Below, in pieces: positions 9,306 to 18,145 of a stretch of DNA of 64,000 nt. This DNA is from Oscillospiraceae bacterium (GTDB lineage Bacteria; Bacillota; Clostridia; UMGS1810). Position numbers and translations under genes: made by a program. The stretch's first letter is position 1. Each line of letters starts with the position of its first letter. The notes beneath the pieces were generated by a model. It was not told the origin of the DNA. It saw only the letters and a list, made by a program, of their open reading frames with translations, and did not search any database. Location: the NCBI GenBank assembly GCA_015068975.1, contig SVJM01000007.1, positions 1 to 64,000 of the forward strand. Reading direction: 5' to 3'.

Positions 9306-10103
9306 TCAAAATAATCCTTCTGCAATTTCTTTACATGCGCAAAACTCTACATTCTCACATCTTTTCAAAAGGCTTGCAGGTATTGCCGCCTGAACTTCAT
9401 CAAACAAAACATGTTTTACTATACCATGCTGCCAAGGTCTGTTAAGAGCAATATATATACGCTTTGAAGCTAAAATCTGTTTCATACCAACAGTAATACA
9501 CCATTCTGGCATACCTCTTAAATCGCCTCTCTGGTAGCCATAGGCATTTATGGTTTTTGTTTCTCTTGATATAGGAAGAACTCTTGTACCAAGAGATGCA
9601 AATTCATCTACAGTAACATTTTCACCCGGTTCTGGCGGTTCATTAAACGCAATATGTCCATTGATACCAAGACCCCCAAGACAAAGATCAACTCCGCCAA
9701 GCTCAGCTATTAGTTTTTCATATTCTTCTTCCTTGCAGGGTTCAGGAAAAAACCTTTGGTTTTCGGGCATTACAAGTTCACTGTCCACAAGCTCATAAAA
9801 CTCCTTATTCATACGGTAATGAAAACTTATAGGATCATCATAGTCTACCGATTTATCAGGAGTAAGAAGATACTCATCCATATTAAAAAACCATACATTT
9901 TTAAGCGATACTTTTAGCTGATTTACAAGTCTCGCTAAGATTGGATACTGTTGAGTTGGGCCAACAGGAACAATCATAACTGTTTTTTTGCCCAATGAAT
10001 TATTTTTCATAATTTCTTCGAGCATAACAAGTGCCATATCAAAATAGACATCCCACTCATCGTCTACAATTTTAAAGTTTATATTTTCGATTTTTCTTTC
10101 CAT
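9306..10103 (-). CDS. nagB: glucosamine-6-phosphate deaminase
   Basis: The protein has 265 residues. It would convert glucosamine 6-phosphate to fructose 6-phosphate and ammonia. The fold markers are VPVGPT (phosphate loop), NMDEYL with the candidate proton-abstracting Asp at 76, and GLGINGHIAFNEP with H150 and E155. In E. coli the residue before Gly-His is Asp; here it is Asn (N148). A tryptophan-rich loop near residue 200 replaces the usual allosteric-region sequence. With NagA just upstream it makes a standard N-acetylglucosamine 6-phosphate pathway. A relative acting on another amino sugar is possible. Confidence 0.85.
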   Translation of the reverse strand: MERKIENINFKIVDDEWDVYFDMALVMLEEIMKNNSLGKKTVMIVPVGPTQQYPILARLVNQLKVSLKNVWFFNMDEYLLTPDKSVDYDDPISFHYRMNKEFYELVDSELVMPENQRFFPEPCKEEEYEKLIAELGGVDLCLGGLGINGHIAFNEPPEPGENVTVDEFASLGTRVLPISRETKTINAYGYQRGDLRGMPEWCITVGMKQILASKRIYIALNRPWQHGIVKHVLFDEVQAAIPASLLKRCENVEFCACKEIAEGLF

Positions 10104-10132
10104 TTTCTTCTCCTATAATTATAAATACAAGT

Positions 10133-11812
10133 CTACTTATTTTTTATTCTGTTTAATGTTTCTATAACTACGGGACCGTTGGGATTGTTCTGCATTTCAA
10201 AATTCACCTTTGATAAAAACAGTTCGTAGTTTGCTTTTTCATACTCTATATCGCATAGTTGCGCAATGATTCTGGTTGCTCTGTCAATGAGTTTTTTGTT
10301 TGAAATATTGACATATACCATATAATTTCCACGGATTCTGCCCATCTTTGCCATGGTAATAGTGGACATAGTATTAATCATTATTTTCATTGCAATATGT
10401 TCAAATATATGCAATTTTGTCTGCGGAATGTCCTTACTTACACTGGAAAGCGTCATTACTGTACAAGTTTCAAATGCTTTGGCTTGCTCATAAAACTCAT
10501 CAGGAACTTTGTCGTCAAGTCCAATCCATGTTGCCAGTGTATTGTCACCCTCACGTTCTGCATTTGACTCGTAACCGATTTGAAATTCATATAATGCTTT
10601 GCAGTCAATTTGCGGAATTTTTTGTATATCTGCTTCCGTTATACCTATTTTTCTGTAATCTTCTGCAGTATAATTTATACATCTTGGAGAACGCTCAAAG
10701 CATTTTTCCCACGCTTCTTCGGTATTGAGCGTAGGATTCTTTACAAAAGACCACGATGGTACTGCATTTATCATCGACTTCGGTTTGAAAGGTGGAACGC
10801 AAAATGTAGGTCCTCTTTCAGTTGTATCAGCAAGAACGTCAAGCAAATATTCATCGGCATAATAAGTAATAAGTCCATTCTTTTCATATAATTGACATTC
10901 TGTTTCTGCTTGAGTTTTTATAGTTTCTACTACTGTATCATCAGAAACAGCAATAATGCATTTTTTGAAATCGGTGGATAATTGATTTTTATGTGCATCT
11001 TTGTTTATATCAGAATCAGAAATAATTTCCGACAAGCACATTTCGAGGCAAGATGCTATAATTGCCTGCTCTATTGTTGATGATTGCATTCTTGATGAGC
11101 CGGTAACAGCCATACCACCGCATTTCATATAAATCGCATTACAATTTGAATGACCGAAAACATCTCTTGCTCTGTCAAGTTTTTTCATAACCGGCATCGG
11201 ATCGGAACATACAATCATCCATACTTTTGCACCATCGGCAAGAGCTTGCTTTGCTGTTCCGAGAATTGATGTTGTTTCACCTGTTGCCGTAACACCTACA
11301 AGAATATCTTTTTCGCAAAGGCATAAATCTTCAGCCTGCTTTGCCCCTAATTCAATGTAGTCTTCAAATGATTCAACTGCACGGATAATAGTGTAGTCAC
11401 CGCCGGTCATCAAAGAAATAACTTTATCTTCATAAGCAGATAAATCCATTCCTGTTTTACACAAATCGGCAATAGCGCATCTCCAGGAGTTTTCAAGACG
11501 CATAGCAAGTCGTCCGGTAGAACCACAACCCGAAACAACAATTCTTCCACCGTTTATCAGCGAAGAAAGAACATTTTCATAAAACTGGTCAAAGTATTCA
11601 CTGTGAATAATTTGATTATATACATCTGCTAAATCCAAATCAACATCTAATATAGATTTTATACCGGCTTTTGTGTCCTTGACGGTTATTTCACCCAGAT
11701 GCGCTGTTTTAGGATTAGGCAACTCGGCTTCAACGAAACCAAGACGGTATTCTTTTTCGTTTTCTAGAAACTCTTTTGATCTTTGCAAGGCTTTTTCTTC
11801 AAGATTAGTCAT
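10133..11812 (-). CDS. MurQ/GCKR-like double-SIS protein (N-acetylmuramic acid 6-phosphate etherase family)
   Basis: The protein has 559 residues, roughly twice the usual MurQ length of about 300. The N-terminal half carries the sugar-phosphate SIS motifs VVSGCGSTGRLAMRLE and VGVTATGETTS, then MTGSSRMQ-type residues (GSSRMQSSTIEQAI). The C-terminal part ends with the MurQ-like block MGRIRGNYMVYVNISNKKL (19 residues). A large middle segment (about 270-480) holds a second SIS-like domain. MurQ cleaves the lactyl ether of MurNAc 6-phosphate, while the related GCKR family binds hexose phosphates as a regulator. Both roles are possible. The start at 11812 follows GGAGGG. Confidence 0.78.
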   Translation of the reverse strand: MTNLEEKALQRSKEFLENEKEYRLGFVEAELPNPKTAHLGEITVKDTKAGIKSILDVDLDLADVYNQIIHSEYFDQFYENVLSSLINGGRIVVSGCGSTGRLAMRLENSWRCAIADLCKTGMDLSAYEDKVISLMTGGDYTIIRAVESFEDYIELGAKQAEDLCLCEKDILVGVTATGETTSILGTAKQALADGAKVWMIVCSDPMPVMKKLDRARDVFGHSNCNAIYMKCGGMAVTGSSRMQSSTIEQAIIASCLEMCLSEIISDSDINKDAHKNQLSTDFKKCIIAVSDDTVVETIKTQAETECQLYEKNGLITYYADEYLLDVLADTTERGPTFCVPPFKPKSMINAVPSWSFVKNPTLNTEEAWEKCFERSPRCINYTAEDYRKIGITEADIQKIPQIDCKALYEFQIGYESNAEREGDNTLATWIGLDDKVPDEFYEQAKAFETCTVMTLSSVSKDIPQTKLHIFEHIAMKIMINTMSTITMAKMGRIRGNYMVYVNISNKKLIDRATRIIAQLCDIEYEKANYELFLSKVNFEMQNNPNGPVVIETLNRIKNK

Positions 11813-11859
11813 AATGCCTTCCCTCCGCATAGTAAAATAGTTATTAAATTCATTGAGCG

Positions 11860-13026
11860 TTAGTTTTTTAGTATTTTTCCGTTTTTTATAACATTATTAA
11901 TTTTGAGATTAGTATCAAATATAACCACATCAGCCAAAAGACCGTTTTTTATACAGCCTCTGTCTGTCATTCCCATGATTTTAGCAGGGCTTGAAGTTAA
12001 TAATTTTACTGCATCTAAAATAGAAAAATCAAAATAATTAACAAGCCTTTCAAGCATCATAGCACCTGTTGCTACACTGCCGGCAAAACGGGTTCTATCA
12101 GGAAGTTTTGCAACACCATCTTCAATTATAACAAGATTTTCCGGAACCTTTTCTCCAAGATAACTTTGTTTATCATTGGTTCCTGCAGGTCGAAGTGCAT
12201 CTGAAACAGCGCAAACCTTGTCTATACCCTTTATTTTTACAGCAAGTTTCATTGCATCTTTAGCGACATGCATTCCATCAGCAACAAGCTCTAGTGTTGT
12301 TTCATTGCTTAAGTATGCCGCTTCAACTATTCCTGCAGTTACTACCTGACCGATTTTTCTAATCGTCGGTGTTACACAGTACATATGAGTGATATGAGAA
12401 AATCCATTTTTCAACCATTTCAATGCAACATCACTTGTAGCATCGCTATGACCAATAGAAAGATGTACCCCGTTATCGCACATTTTTCTTGCAAAACATT
12501 CCATATTATCAAGCTCAGGTGCGGCAGTTATTCTTTTTATAACTCCGCTTCCAATGCTCAACAACTGTTCTATCTCTTCATTTGTAGGAGCATGAAGAAA
12601 CTTTTCGTTATGTGCACCCTTTTGAGCCACTGACAAATAGGGACCTTCTAAGTGAACACCATAAAAATTCGTGCAAGATTGTGCATACTTTTTATAACAT
12701 TCTATCATTTTAAGTGTGCTTTCAAAATCAGCAGATACTGTTGTTGGAATAATTGTGGTTGAACCATTTTTCAAGTGCACATCTGATATGGCTTTAAAAG
12801 CTTCCTCTGTGCTATCCATAAAATCAAAACCGCCACCACCATGAAGATGAATGTCAATAAATCCAGCTGATACATAATTATTATCTGCATCATAGATTTC
12901 ACAACCGTCCGGAAGTTTGCCGGAAAATGATGTATCGATAATTTTATTATCTTTTATAAGAAGATTTCTTTCAAAAATACCACTATCAAGTACTGCTTTT
13001 GCATTTTTTATAAGAAAATAACCCAT
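11860..13026 (-). CDS. nagA: N-acetylglucosamine-6-phosphate deacetylase
   Basis: The protein has 388 residues, normal length. It is an amidohydrolase with the metal-binding DIHLHGGGG motif near residue 60, EGPYLS near 130, GHSDAT and SHITHMY (His ligands), and VSDALRPAG (catalytic Asp region). It would remove acetate from GlcNAc 6-phosphate to feed NagB. The ATG at 13026 was chosen because TTGAGGT lies just upstream. The TTG four codons earlier is part of that ribosome binding site. The order NagA, MurQ-like, NagB points to amino-sugar or peptidoglycan-sugar use. Confidence 0.9.
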   Translation of the reverse strand: MGYFLIKNAKAVLDSGIFERNLLIKDNKIIDTSFSGKLPDGCEIYDADNNYVSAGFIDIHLHGGGGFDFMDSTEEAFKAISDVHLKNGSTTIIPTTVSADFESTLKMIECYKKYAQSCTNFYGVHLEGPYLSVAQKGAHNEKFLHAPTNEEIEQLLSIGSGVIKRITAAPELDNMECFARKMCDNGVHLSIGHSDATSDVALKWLKNGFSHITHMYCVTPTIRKIGQVVTAGIVEAAYLSNETTLELVADGMHVAKDAMKLAVKIKGIDKVCAVSDALRPAGTNDKQSYLGEKVPENLVIIEDGVAKLPDRTRFAGSVATGAMMLERLVNYFDFSILDAVKLLTSSPAKIMGMTDRGCIKNGLLADVVIFDTNLKINNVIKNGKILKN

Positions 13027-13034
13027 ACTATACC

Positions 13035-13685
13035 TCAATTGTATTTTATCTGATAATTTTCACCGGATATTCCGGGATATACACCCTTTTCTACAAGTGC
13101 ATTATTGTCCTTATGACAAATTACCCATTTGTTGTTTTTAAACAGTAATCTGTCACCTTTCTTTCCATCAAGCAATTCATTTGTCCCCTTCGGAAGCATC
13201 ACAATCGCTCCAAAGCCATTATCATTCACCTGACATGGAGTAAAGTGAAGTGTGGTTGCAAACACCTCTACCACATCACCTTCTTCAAGATAAAAGGCTT
13301 TGATATTTGATGAATCGAAATTATCTCCATCCATTTCACATCTCAGTCCAAGAAGAAGTACAACAGGTGTTATAGCAACATTGATTTCTGATGAATTGTG
13401 ATATTCAAGAGCATTAAGGTAACTGTTGTATCCTCTTACCATTCCTGCCTGACACTTTAGTCCACCCATAAGCATAATAGACAAATCCTCAAAAGATTTT
13501 TCTTTTTCGAGAATATTAATGCTTGGTTCGTAAAATGCTCCCTTATCGGGCATAGAAACATTTTTTGCTGTCTTTACTATATCTTTTGAATCATATTCAA
13601 TTTTTCTTCCATAATTTTTAAACTCATTGTCATTTACAGAAAAGAACTGAATTTGTGGGTTAAGTTCACGCAATTTGTTTATCAT
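13035..13685 (-). CDS. DUF4867-like protein
   Basis: The protein has 216 residues and a mostly beta, cupin-like character (MLMGGLKCQAGMVRG, YLEEGDVVEVFATTLHFTP). I recognise it as probably DUF4867, a Firmicute family often found in sugar-catabolic operons. No enzymatic function is established. The ATG at 13685 follows GAGAGGAAG. Translation upstream of it only reads through the end of the epimerase-like gene. It sits between NagA and the epimerase-like gene, and an isomerase role would fit. The fold comes from sequence texture rather than motifs, so the function stays open. Confidence 0.65.
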   Translation of the reverse strand: MINKLRELNPQIQFFSVNDNEFKNYGRKIEYDSKDIVKTAKNVSMPDKGAFYEPSINILEKEKSFEDLSIMLMGGLKCQAGMVRGYNSYLNALEYHNSSEINVAITPVVLLLGLRCEMDGDNFDSSNIKAFYLEEGDVVEVFATTLHFTPCQVNDNGFGAIVMLPKGTNELLDGKKGDRLLFKNNKWVICHKDNNALVEKGVYPGISGENYQIKYN

Positions 13686-13698
13686 ACAAATCTTCCTC

Positions 13699-14553
13699 TC
13701 AGAATGTAATCTTGTGAATATGTGAAGCACATCCGTCTTTTTTCAGACAATTTATGCCGTCTCTTTTGGTAATGTCATAATCTCCATCCTCGAAGCTTCC
13801 CATACCGCACCAGGGCTCAATGCAGATGTACTCTGCATCTTTGATTGTCCATATTACAAGATAAGGATGATCTTTAAATTCCACACTGATTTCTTCGCCT
13901 GATACATCATTTTTAAGTGTTACCTTATCTGACTTGAGAGAAGAAAAGATAACAGAATCAAAGTCAAAAAGATCGTAAGAAAGTTTAAGTTTATCTGTAT
14001 TTTCTCCAAGAGAAATACAACGTCTTGATATTAAACCGTCCAAAACAAGGTTTGACAGAAGGTTCTCCTTCTTATCAAACAAAAGTGTATAATTTCCTAT
14101 ACCACCGGGGCAAGAGTATGCCTCGTGTGAGCCTACAGAATAATACATTGGTCCGTCAGTAAGGTTTGATACCTTATATTCCACACTTAGTTCAGTGTCA
14201 TTTAACGTGTATATAATACGAAATTCAAAGTCAAATGGATATTGCTTTTTCGTTTCTTCATCAGATGAAATCATAAACACAGCCTGAGTCCGGGAATTAC
14301 TTTCAACCTTAAATTCTGATTTACGTGCAAAGCCGTGTTTCTCTATAGAGTATTCCTTGCCAAGATATGTATATATACCATCCTTCAATCCCCCACACAA
14401 AGGAAACAAGACAGGGGCTTGTCCCGCCCAAACGGACGGGTCCCCCTGCCATAACAGTTCTTTGCCATATTTTTTTACACTTGTCATCTGTGCACCCATT
14501 AAGGATATGGTCACAGACATTATGTCATTGGAAAGAATTATTTGTTCAACCAT
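13699..14553 (-). CDS. aldose 1-epimerase-like protein (galactose mutarotase superfamily)
   Basis: The protein has 284 residues. It belongs to the galactose-mutarotase-like beta-sandwich superfamily. The pattern is an N-terminal SVTISLMGAQMTSVKKYGKE segment (20 residues), an LFPLCGG loop, a central GSHEAYSCP His motif and a late CIEPWCGMG motif with the expected catalytic Glu. It would interconvert alpha and beta anomers of a sugar or sugar phosphate. Its start overlaps the end of the IolB-like gene by 16 bases. This group (LacX-like) often accompanies galactose or tagatose phosphate operons. The substrate is not resolvable here. Confidence 0.82.
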   Translation of the reverse strand: MVEQIILSNDIMSVTISLMGAQMTSVKKYGKELLWQGDPSVWAGQAPVLFPLCGGLKDGIYTYLGKEYSIEKHGFARKSEFKVESNSRTQAVFMISSDEETKKQYPFDFEFRIIYTLNDTELSVEYKVSNLTDGPMYYSVGSHEAYSCPGGIGNYTLLFDKKENLLSNLVLDGLISRRCISLGENTDKLKLSYDLFDFDSVIFSSLKSDKVTLKNDVSGEEISVEFKDHPYLVIWTIKDAEYICIEPWCGMGSFEDGDYDITKRDGINCLKKDGCASHIHKITF

Positions 14554-15323
14554 TTATGTTCCTCATCAGTGGTCATATAAAAACCTCTGTCCTCTCCTGC
14601 CATAATCCATAAATAATAGTTGTCATACCCGGGTGCTGCATGGAATGGATGATATCCTCTTGGGATTTCTACGAAATCACCTGACTTAACAGTATATGTT
14701 TCGTCGATGTCCCCTTCCATTGTATATACCTTCTGTATACCGAAGCCCTGAGGCTCTTTGAATTCATAATAGTAGATTTCTTCTGTTGCAGCTTCTGTAG
14801 GCATATTGTCATCATCGTGCTTGTGTGGAGGATAGCTCGCCCACTGACCGCCTTTTACAAATGCCTCACCGATATAGAGCATATTTGCATCCACTCTTTC
14901 ATCAAGAATGAAGTGTGCCTCTCTCTCCCAACCGGGCTTGCCAAGATTTTTGATAACAACATCTTCAGGATTGATAATAGCAGGCTTATATGCCTTATCT
15001 GAAGGAGATTTGGATACTGCTATACTTACTTCGCCTACTGCTTCTACGGTAAATGGTGTATTGGCAGGTACATAAATACATGTAGCAGGTCCGTCAAACA
15101 CATCTTTTCTCTTGCCTGCATTTTTAAACTCAAATCCTTCGCCGTATACATTACATTTACCGCCAAGAATCACAAGAGCATATTCCTTATTTTCTTCTCT
15201 GTAGGATTTTTTGTCTCCGTCAGCTAAACGAAGCATATCCATTTCTACCTTTACACAGAAGCTGTCTTCTGCTTTGTATATTTCTGATTTGCCAAATTTC
15301 TTATTCCAGGATCTTTTATACAT
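14538..15323 (-). CDS. IolB-like 5-deoxy-glucuronate isomerase
   Basis: The protein has 261 residues, matching IolB length. It is a double cupin with the IolB signature: YPPHKHDDDN with two metal-binding His, EEIYYYEF with the metal Glu, DETYTVKSGD, and RGYHPFHAAPGYDNYYL with the last His ligand. IolB interconverts 5-deoxy-D-glucuronate and 5-dehydro-2-deoxy-D-gluconate. The inositol genes IolD, IolE and IolG are absent here, so the substrate may be another uronate-like or deoxy sugar. It overlaps both neighbours. The family call is strong. Its reaction in this pathway is inferred. Confidence 0.85.
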   Translation of the reverse strand: MYKRSWNKKFGKSEIYKAEDSFCVKVEMDMLRLADGDKKSYREENKEYALVILGGKCNVYGEGFEFKNAGKRKDVFDGPATCIYVPANTPFTVEAVGEVSIAVSKSPSDKAYKPAIINPEDVVIKNLGKPGWEREAHFILDERVDANMLYIGEAFVKGGQWASYPPHKHDDDNMPTEAATEEIYYYEFKEPQGFGIQKVYTMEGDIDETYTVKSGDFVEIPRGYHPFHAAPGYDNYYLWIMAGEDRGFYMTTDEEHKWLNK

Positions 15324-16227
15324 CTGTTCCTCTCTCCTTTAAAAATTCAATAACATCATCATATGAGGGAACTGCACTTCTTGCTCCCTTTTTTGTGCAT
15401 TTAAGTGCTGAAACCGCACTTGAAAATACACACGCCTTATAGTAATCATAGCACTTTGCCATACAAAATGCAAATGCACCGTGAAATACATCACCTGAGC
15501 CGTTGGTATCCACTGCATCTACAGTAAATGCCGGATAATCCTTCATAGCATTTCCGTCATAGATTACACCACCCACTTTGCCTCTGGTGATCACTACAAC
15601 TTCAGGGGAATATGTTTCATAAAGCCACTTAGCCGCTTCGTATACATCATCTTTTCCCGAATGTGCAAGACTGAATTCTTCACTTGGGATAAGTATATCC
15701 GTAAGCGAGAGGAGATCTTCTATCCCCTCATAAAGCCCGCCTGCATCATAGAGAACCTTTGTTCCATTTTCTCTTGCAATCTTTGCACCTTCTACTGCTG
15801 CAGACATTTCGTTTCCGTCTACCATAAGTACATCTGCCTTGGCAATTTGCTTTTTTGCATCAATTGTAAGCTTGTATGGTGGTATGTCTCCCTTATGAAA
15901 AACACAGGTTCTGGAAGCAGTCTCACCGCTTAACAGTACAAATGAAGAAAAGGAAGTGCATCCGGGATAAAGGGACACATACTCAGTAGATACATTGTAT
16001 CTTTTCATATCATCCATAAGAAACTTACCTGCATTATCATCAGTAAGTACACCGATATATGCCACCTTTTCGCCAAGCTTTGATGCGGCAACAAGACCTG
16101 TTGCACAAGGTCCGCCACCTGAAATGATGGTACTTTCTGCTCTTAGCTTTGTATCTTCAGAAGGGTAATGTGATACACTGATAAGGGTATCACACACATT
16201 GGCTCCTATTCCTACGATTTTGTTCAT
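15316..16227 (-). CDS. PfkB-family sugar kinase
   Basis: The protein has 303 residues. The N-terminal ribokinase-fold motif GGGPCATGLVAASKLG and the C-terminal anion-hole/catalytic motif DTNGSGDVFHGAF mark a PfkB kinase. The catalytic base is the Asp in GSGD. Between an IolB-like isomerase and a class II aldolase, it would fill the IolC position, phosphorylating the keto-sugar before aldol cleavage. Its start shares the last base of the aldolase gene. Other PfkB substrates such as tagatose 6-phosphate remain possible. Confidence 0.87.
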   Translation of the reverse strand: MNKIVGIGANVCDTLISVSHYPSEDTKLRAESTIISGGGPCATGLVAASKLGEKVAYIGVLTDDNAGKFLMDDMKRYNVSTEYVSLYPGCTSFSSFVLLSGETASRTCVFHKGDIPPYKLTIDAKKQIAKADVLMVDGNEMSAAVEGAKIARENGTKVLYDAGGLYEGIEDLLSLTDILIPSEEFSLAHSGKDDVYEAAKWLYETYSPEVVVITRGKVGGVIYDGNAMKDYPAFTVDAVDTNGSGDVFHGAFAFCMAKCYDYYKACVFSSAVSALKCTKKGARSAVPSYDDVIEFLKERGTDV

Positions 16228-17069
16228 TATTCTGCCTTTCCGTCTGCGCCAACAAGTCTGATTTTATCCATAGCAAGTTCTTTTACTCTAATGATTGGAT
16301 GCTTCATAAACAAGTCAACTGCAAGACTTCTTTGGGGATCATTAAGGGTTTCTTTTGTACCTTCTGCGAAAGCACAGCAAACATCTGTACCGATGTTCAT
16401 CTTTCTTATACCTGCATTGATTGCGGCTTTTACCTGCTCATCAGGGATACCTGAGCCACCATGAAGTACAAGAGGTGTTCCGTTTGTTGCTTCTCTTATA
16501 GCCTTTACTCTGTCTATATCAAGACAAGGGGTCTTCTTATAATGTCCGTGTGCGTTTCCGATAAGAACAGCAAGTGTGTATACTCCTGTTTCCTCCACAA
16601 ATTTCTTTGCCTCTAAAGGATCGGTAAAATCTCCCATAGAATCGTCATTTACACTTCCTACATGACCAAGCTCACCTTCTACTGCCACACCTGCCGCAGA
16701 GCAAATTTCCACCATATGCTTTGTAATTTCTATATTCTTATCCAATGGATGAACCGAACCATCGTACATAATGCCTGTTGCACCAAGCCTTAAAGCTTTT
16801 ATCACTTCAAGCTCTGATGGTCCGTGGTCAAGGTGAAAGCATACAGGAACAGATGCATTTCTTCCGGCTGTTACTATAGCAGGAGAGAGAAATGCTCCAA
16901 CTTCTTCATTTATAAGTCTTGGATATACCTGAACGATTACAGGAGCCTTAAGCTCTTCTGCCGCCTGGATAACACCCATAAGGGTTTCTGTGTTGTATAC
17001 GTTAAAGGCTGGGATACAGTAGTTTCCCTTTTCTGCCATATGGATTATTTCTTTGTATCCTATAAGCAT
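16227..17069 (-). CDS. class II ketose-bisphosphate aldolase
   Basis: The protein has 280 residues. It has the zinc-dependent aldolase motifs CFHLDHGPS (D81 catalytic, H82 metal), GELGHVGS, GNAHGHYK and VLHGGSGIPDE, then the phosphate-binding NIGTD near the C-terminus. It would cleave a phosphorylated ketose to dihydroxyacetone phosphate plus an aldehyde. Relatives include fructose- and tagatose-bisphosphate aldolases and IolJ. The adjacent IolB-like and PfkB genes favour an IolJ-like role. The start overlaps the Fe-S protein gene by 10 bases. Confidence 0.9.
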   Translation of the reverse strand: MLIGYKEIIHMAEKGNYCIPAFNVYNTETLMGVIQAAEELKAPVIVQVYPRLINEEVGAFLSPAIVTAGRNASVPVCFHLDHGPSELEVIKALRLGATGIMYDGSVHPLDKNIEITKHMVEICSAAGVAVEGELGHVGSVNDDSMGDFTDPLEAKKFVEETGVYTLAVLIGNAHGHYKKTPCLDIDRVKAIREATNGTPLVLHGGSGIPDEQVKAAINAGIRKMNIGTDVCCAFAEGTKETLNDPQRSLAVDLFMKHPIIRVKELAMDKIRLVGADGKAE

Positions 17070-18130
17070 TTAAGAATAGCCTCCTCCAGCTTCATAAGCT
17101 CAATGCCTTCAGGCTTTGTTTCATTAAGCTTGGTATATTCTGCAAATGATGTTGTCACAAGGATTTTTGCATCGGCATTCTTTGCATTGATCCATCTGTT
17201 TTCTGCTACCTTTGTGATGACATTTGGCATATACTCATTCATAATGAGATTTCCTGCAAGCATTGTGTACTGACGGTTAAGAAGCATTTCCTTAACTGTA
17301 CCGATAGCTGATAAAATATCTCTTACAGGCTCTGTTTCTTCAAGATCTCTTGCAAGGATAGGGCTATCCTGTGGAGTGAATACAAGATCTGTCTTTTTCA
17401 CATTAAGCCTACCATCTTTGATAAGGTCAGAAACAAACTTTGTAAATGTAACCACTTCACACTTAAGCTCTATTCCCCACTCCTTGTACTCTCTCATCAT
17501 CACCTTTGCATCCTGTGGATCATAGCAGATAACTTTCTTATAGTTATTGAGAACCTTTGCACAGTTTTCCATAACTGCCTTTGTTTCTGCTGCAGCACCG
17601 ATTAAGAAGTCCATTGAATAACCGCTGTTTGGTTCATCCTTAAGGATTGTGAAGTCCACATTTGCCTTCTTCAATACTTCTGCCGCTTCCTTTGCGCAGC
17701 CCTTTGCCCTTGTATCTTCACCGATAAAGAAAAGTGTATCTGTCTCAGGGAAATCAGGGATTTTGTTCTCATTTTCCACACCATATATATTTCCCTTTTC
17801 CATAAGGTTGTTTACCATGGTCATAATATAAGGAGGAAGCTTGCCGTCAAGTGCCGCACCAAGTCTTGCTTCTTTTGTAAACATTACAGGATCCCATCCT
17901 GTAACACAGTCTGTCATACATCCGCCACAAAGTGAACATTCGTATACATTGTTAATAATATCGTCAGAATATTCCACTGCATCTCTTGCCACAAGTGACA
18001 ATCCAAGTGCTCTGGCACGAGCTGTATTTCTTTCAAGTCCTGTAGCGTTTCCTATCGGACATACATGATGACACATCCAGCAGAAACGGCATGAATCTAT
18101 ATGTTCTTTTGCTTTGTTTGAAAAATTCAT
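17060..18130 (-). CDS. GlpC/GlcF-like Fe-S subunit with degenerate CCG domain
   Basis: The protein has 356 residues. It has two 4Fe-4S ferredoxin motifs at the N-terminus (C14, C17, C20, C24 and C65, C68, C71, C75). The remainder resembles the cysteine-rich CCG domain of GlcF, GlpC and heterodisulfide reductase-like subunits, but its expected cysteines are missing: TPQDSP replaces the usual HDPC segment and YTMLAG the CCG segment. It probably carries electrons between the FAD dehydrogenase encoded just upstream and the EtfBA fusion. It is cytoplasmic, with no signal peptide. Confidence 0.85.
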   Translation of the reverse strand: MNFSNKAKEHIDSCRFCWMCHHVCPIGNATGLERNTARARALGLSLVARDAVEYSDDIINNVYECSLCGGCMTDCVTGWDPVMFTKEARLGAALDGKLPPYIMTMVNNLMEKGNIYGVENENKIPDFPETDTLFFIGEDTRAKGCAKEAAEVLKKANVDFTILKDEPNSGYSMDFLIGAAAETKAVMENCAKVLNNYKKVICYDPQDAKVMMREYKEWGIELKCEVVTFTKFVSDLIKDGRLNVKKTDLVFTPQDSPILARDLEETEPVRDILSAIGTVKEMLLNRQYTMLAGNLIMNEYMPNVITKVAENRWINAKNADAKILVTTSFAEYTKLNETKPEGIELMKLEEAILKCL

Positions 18131-18145
18131 AACATCTACCTCCTA

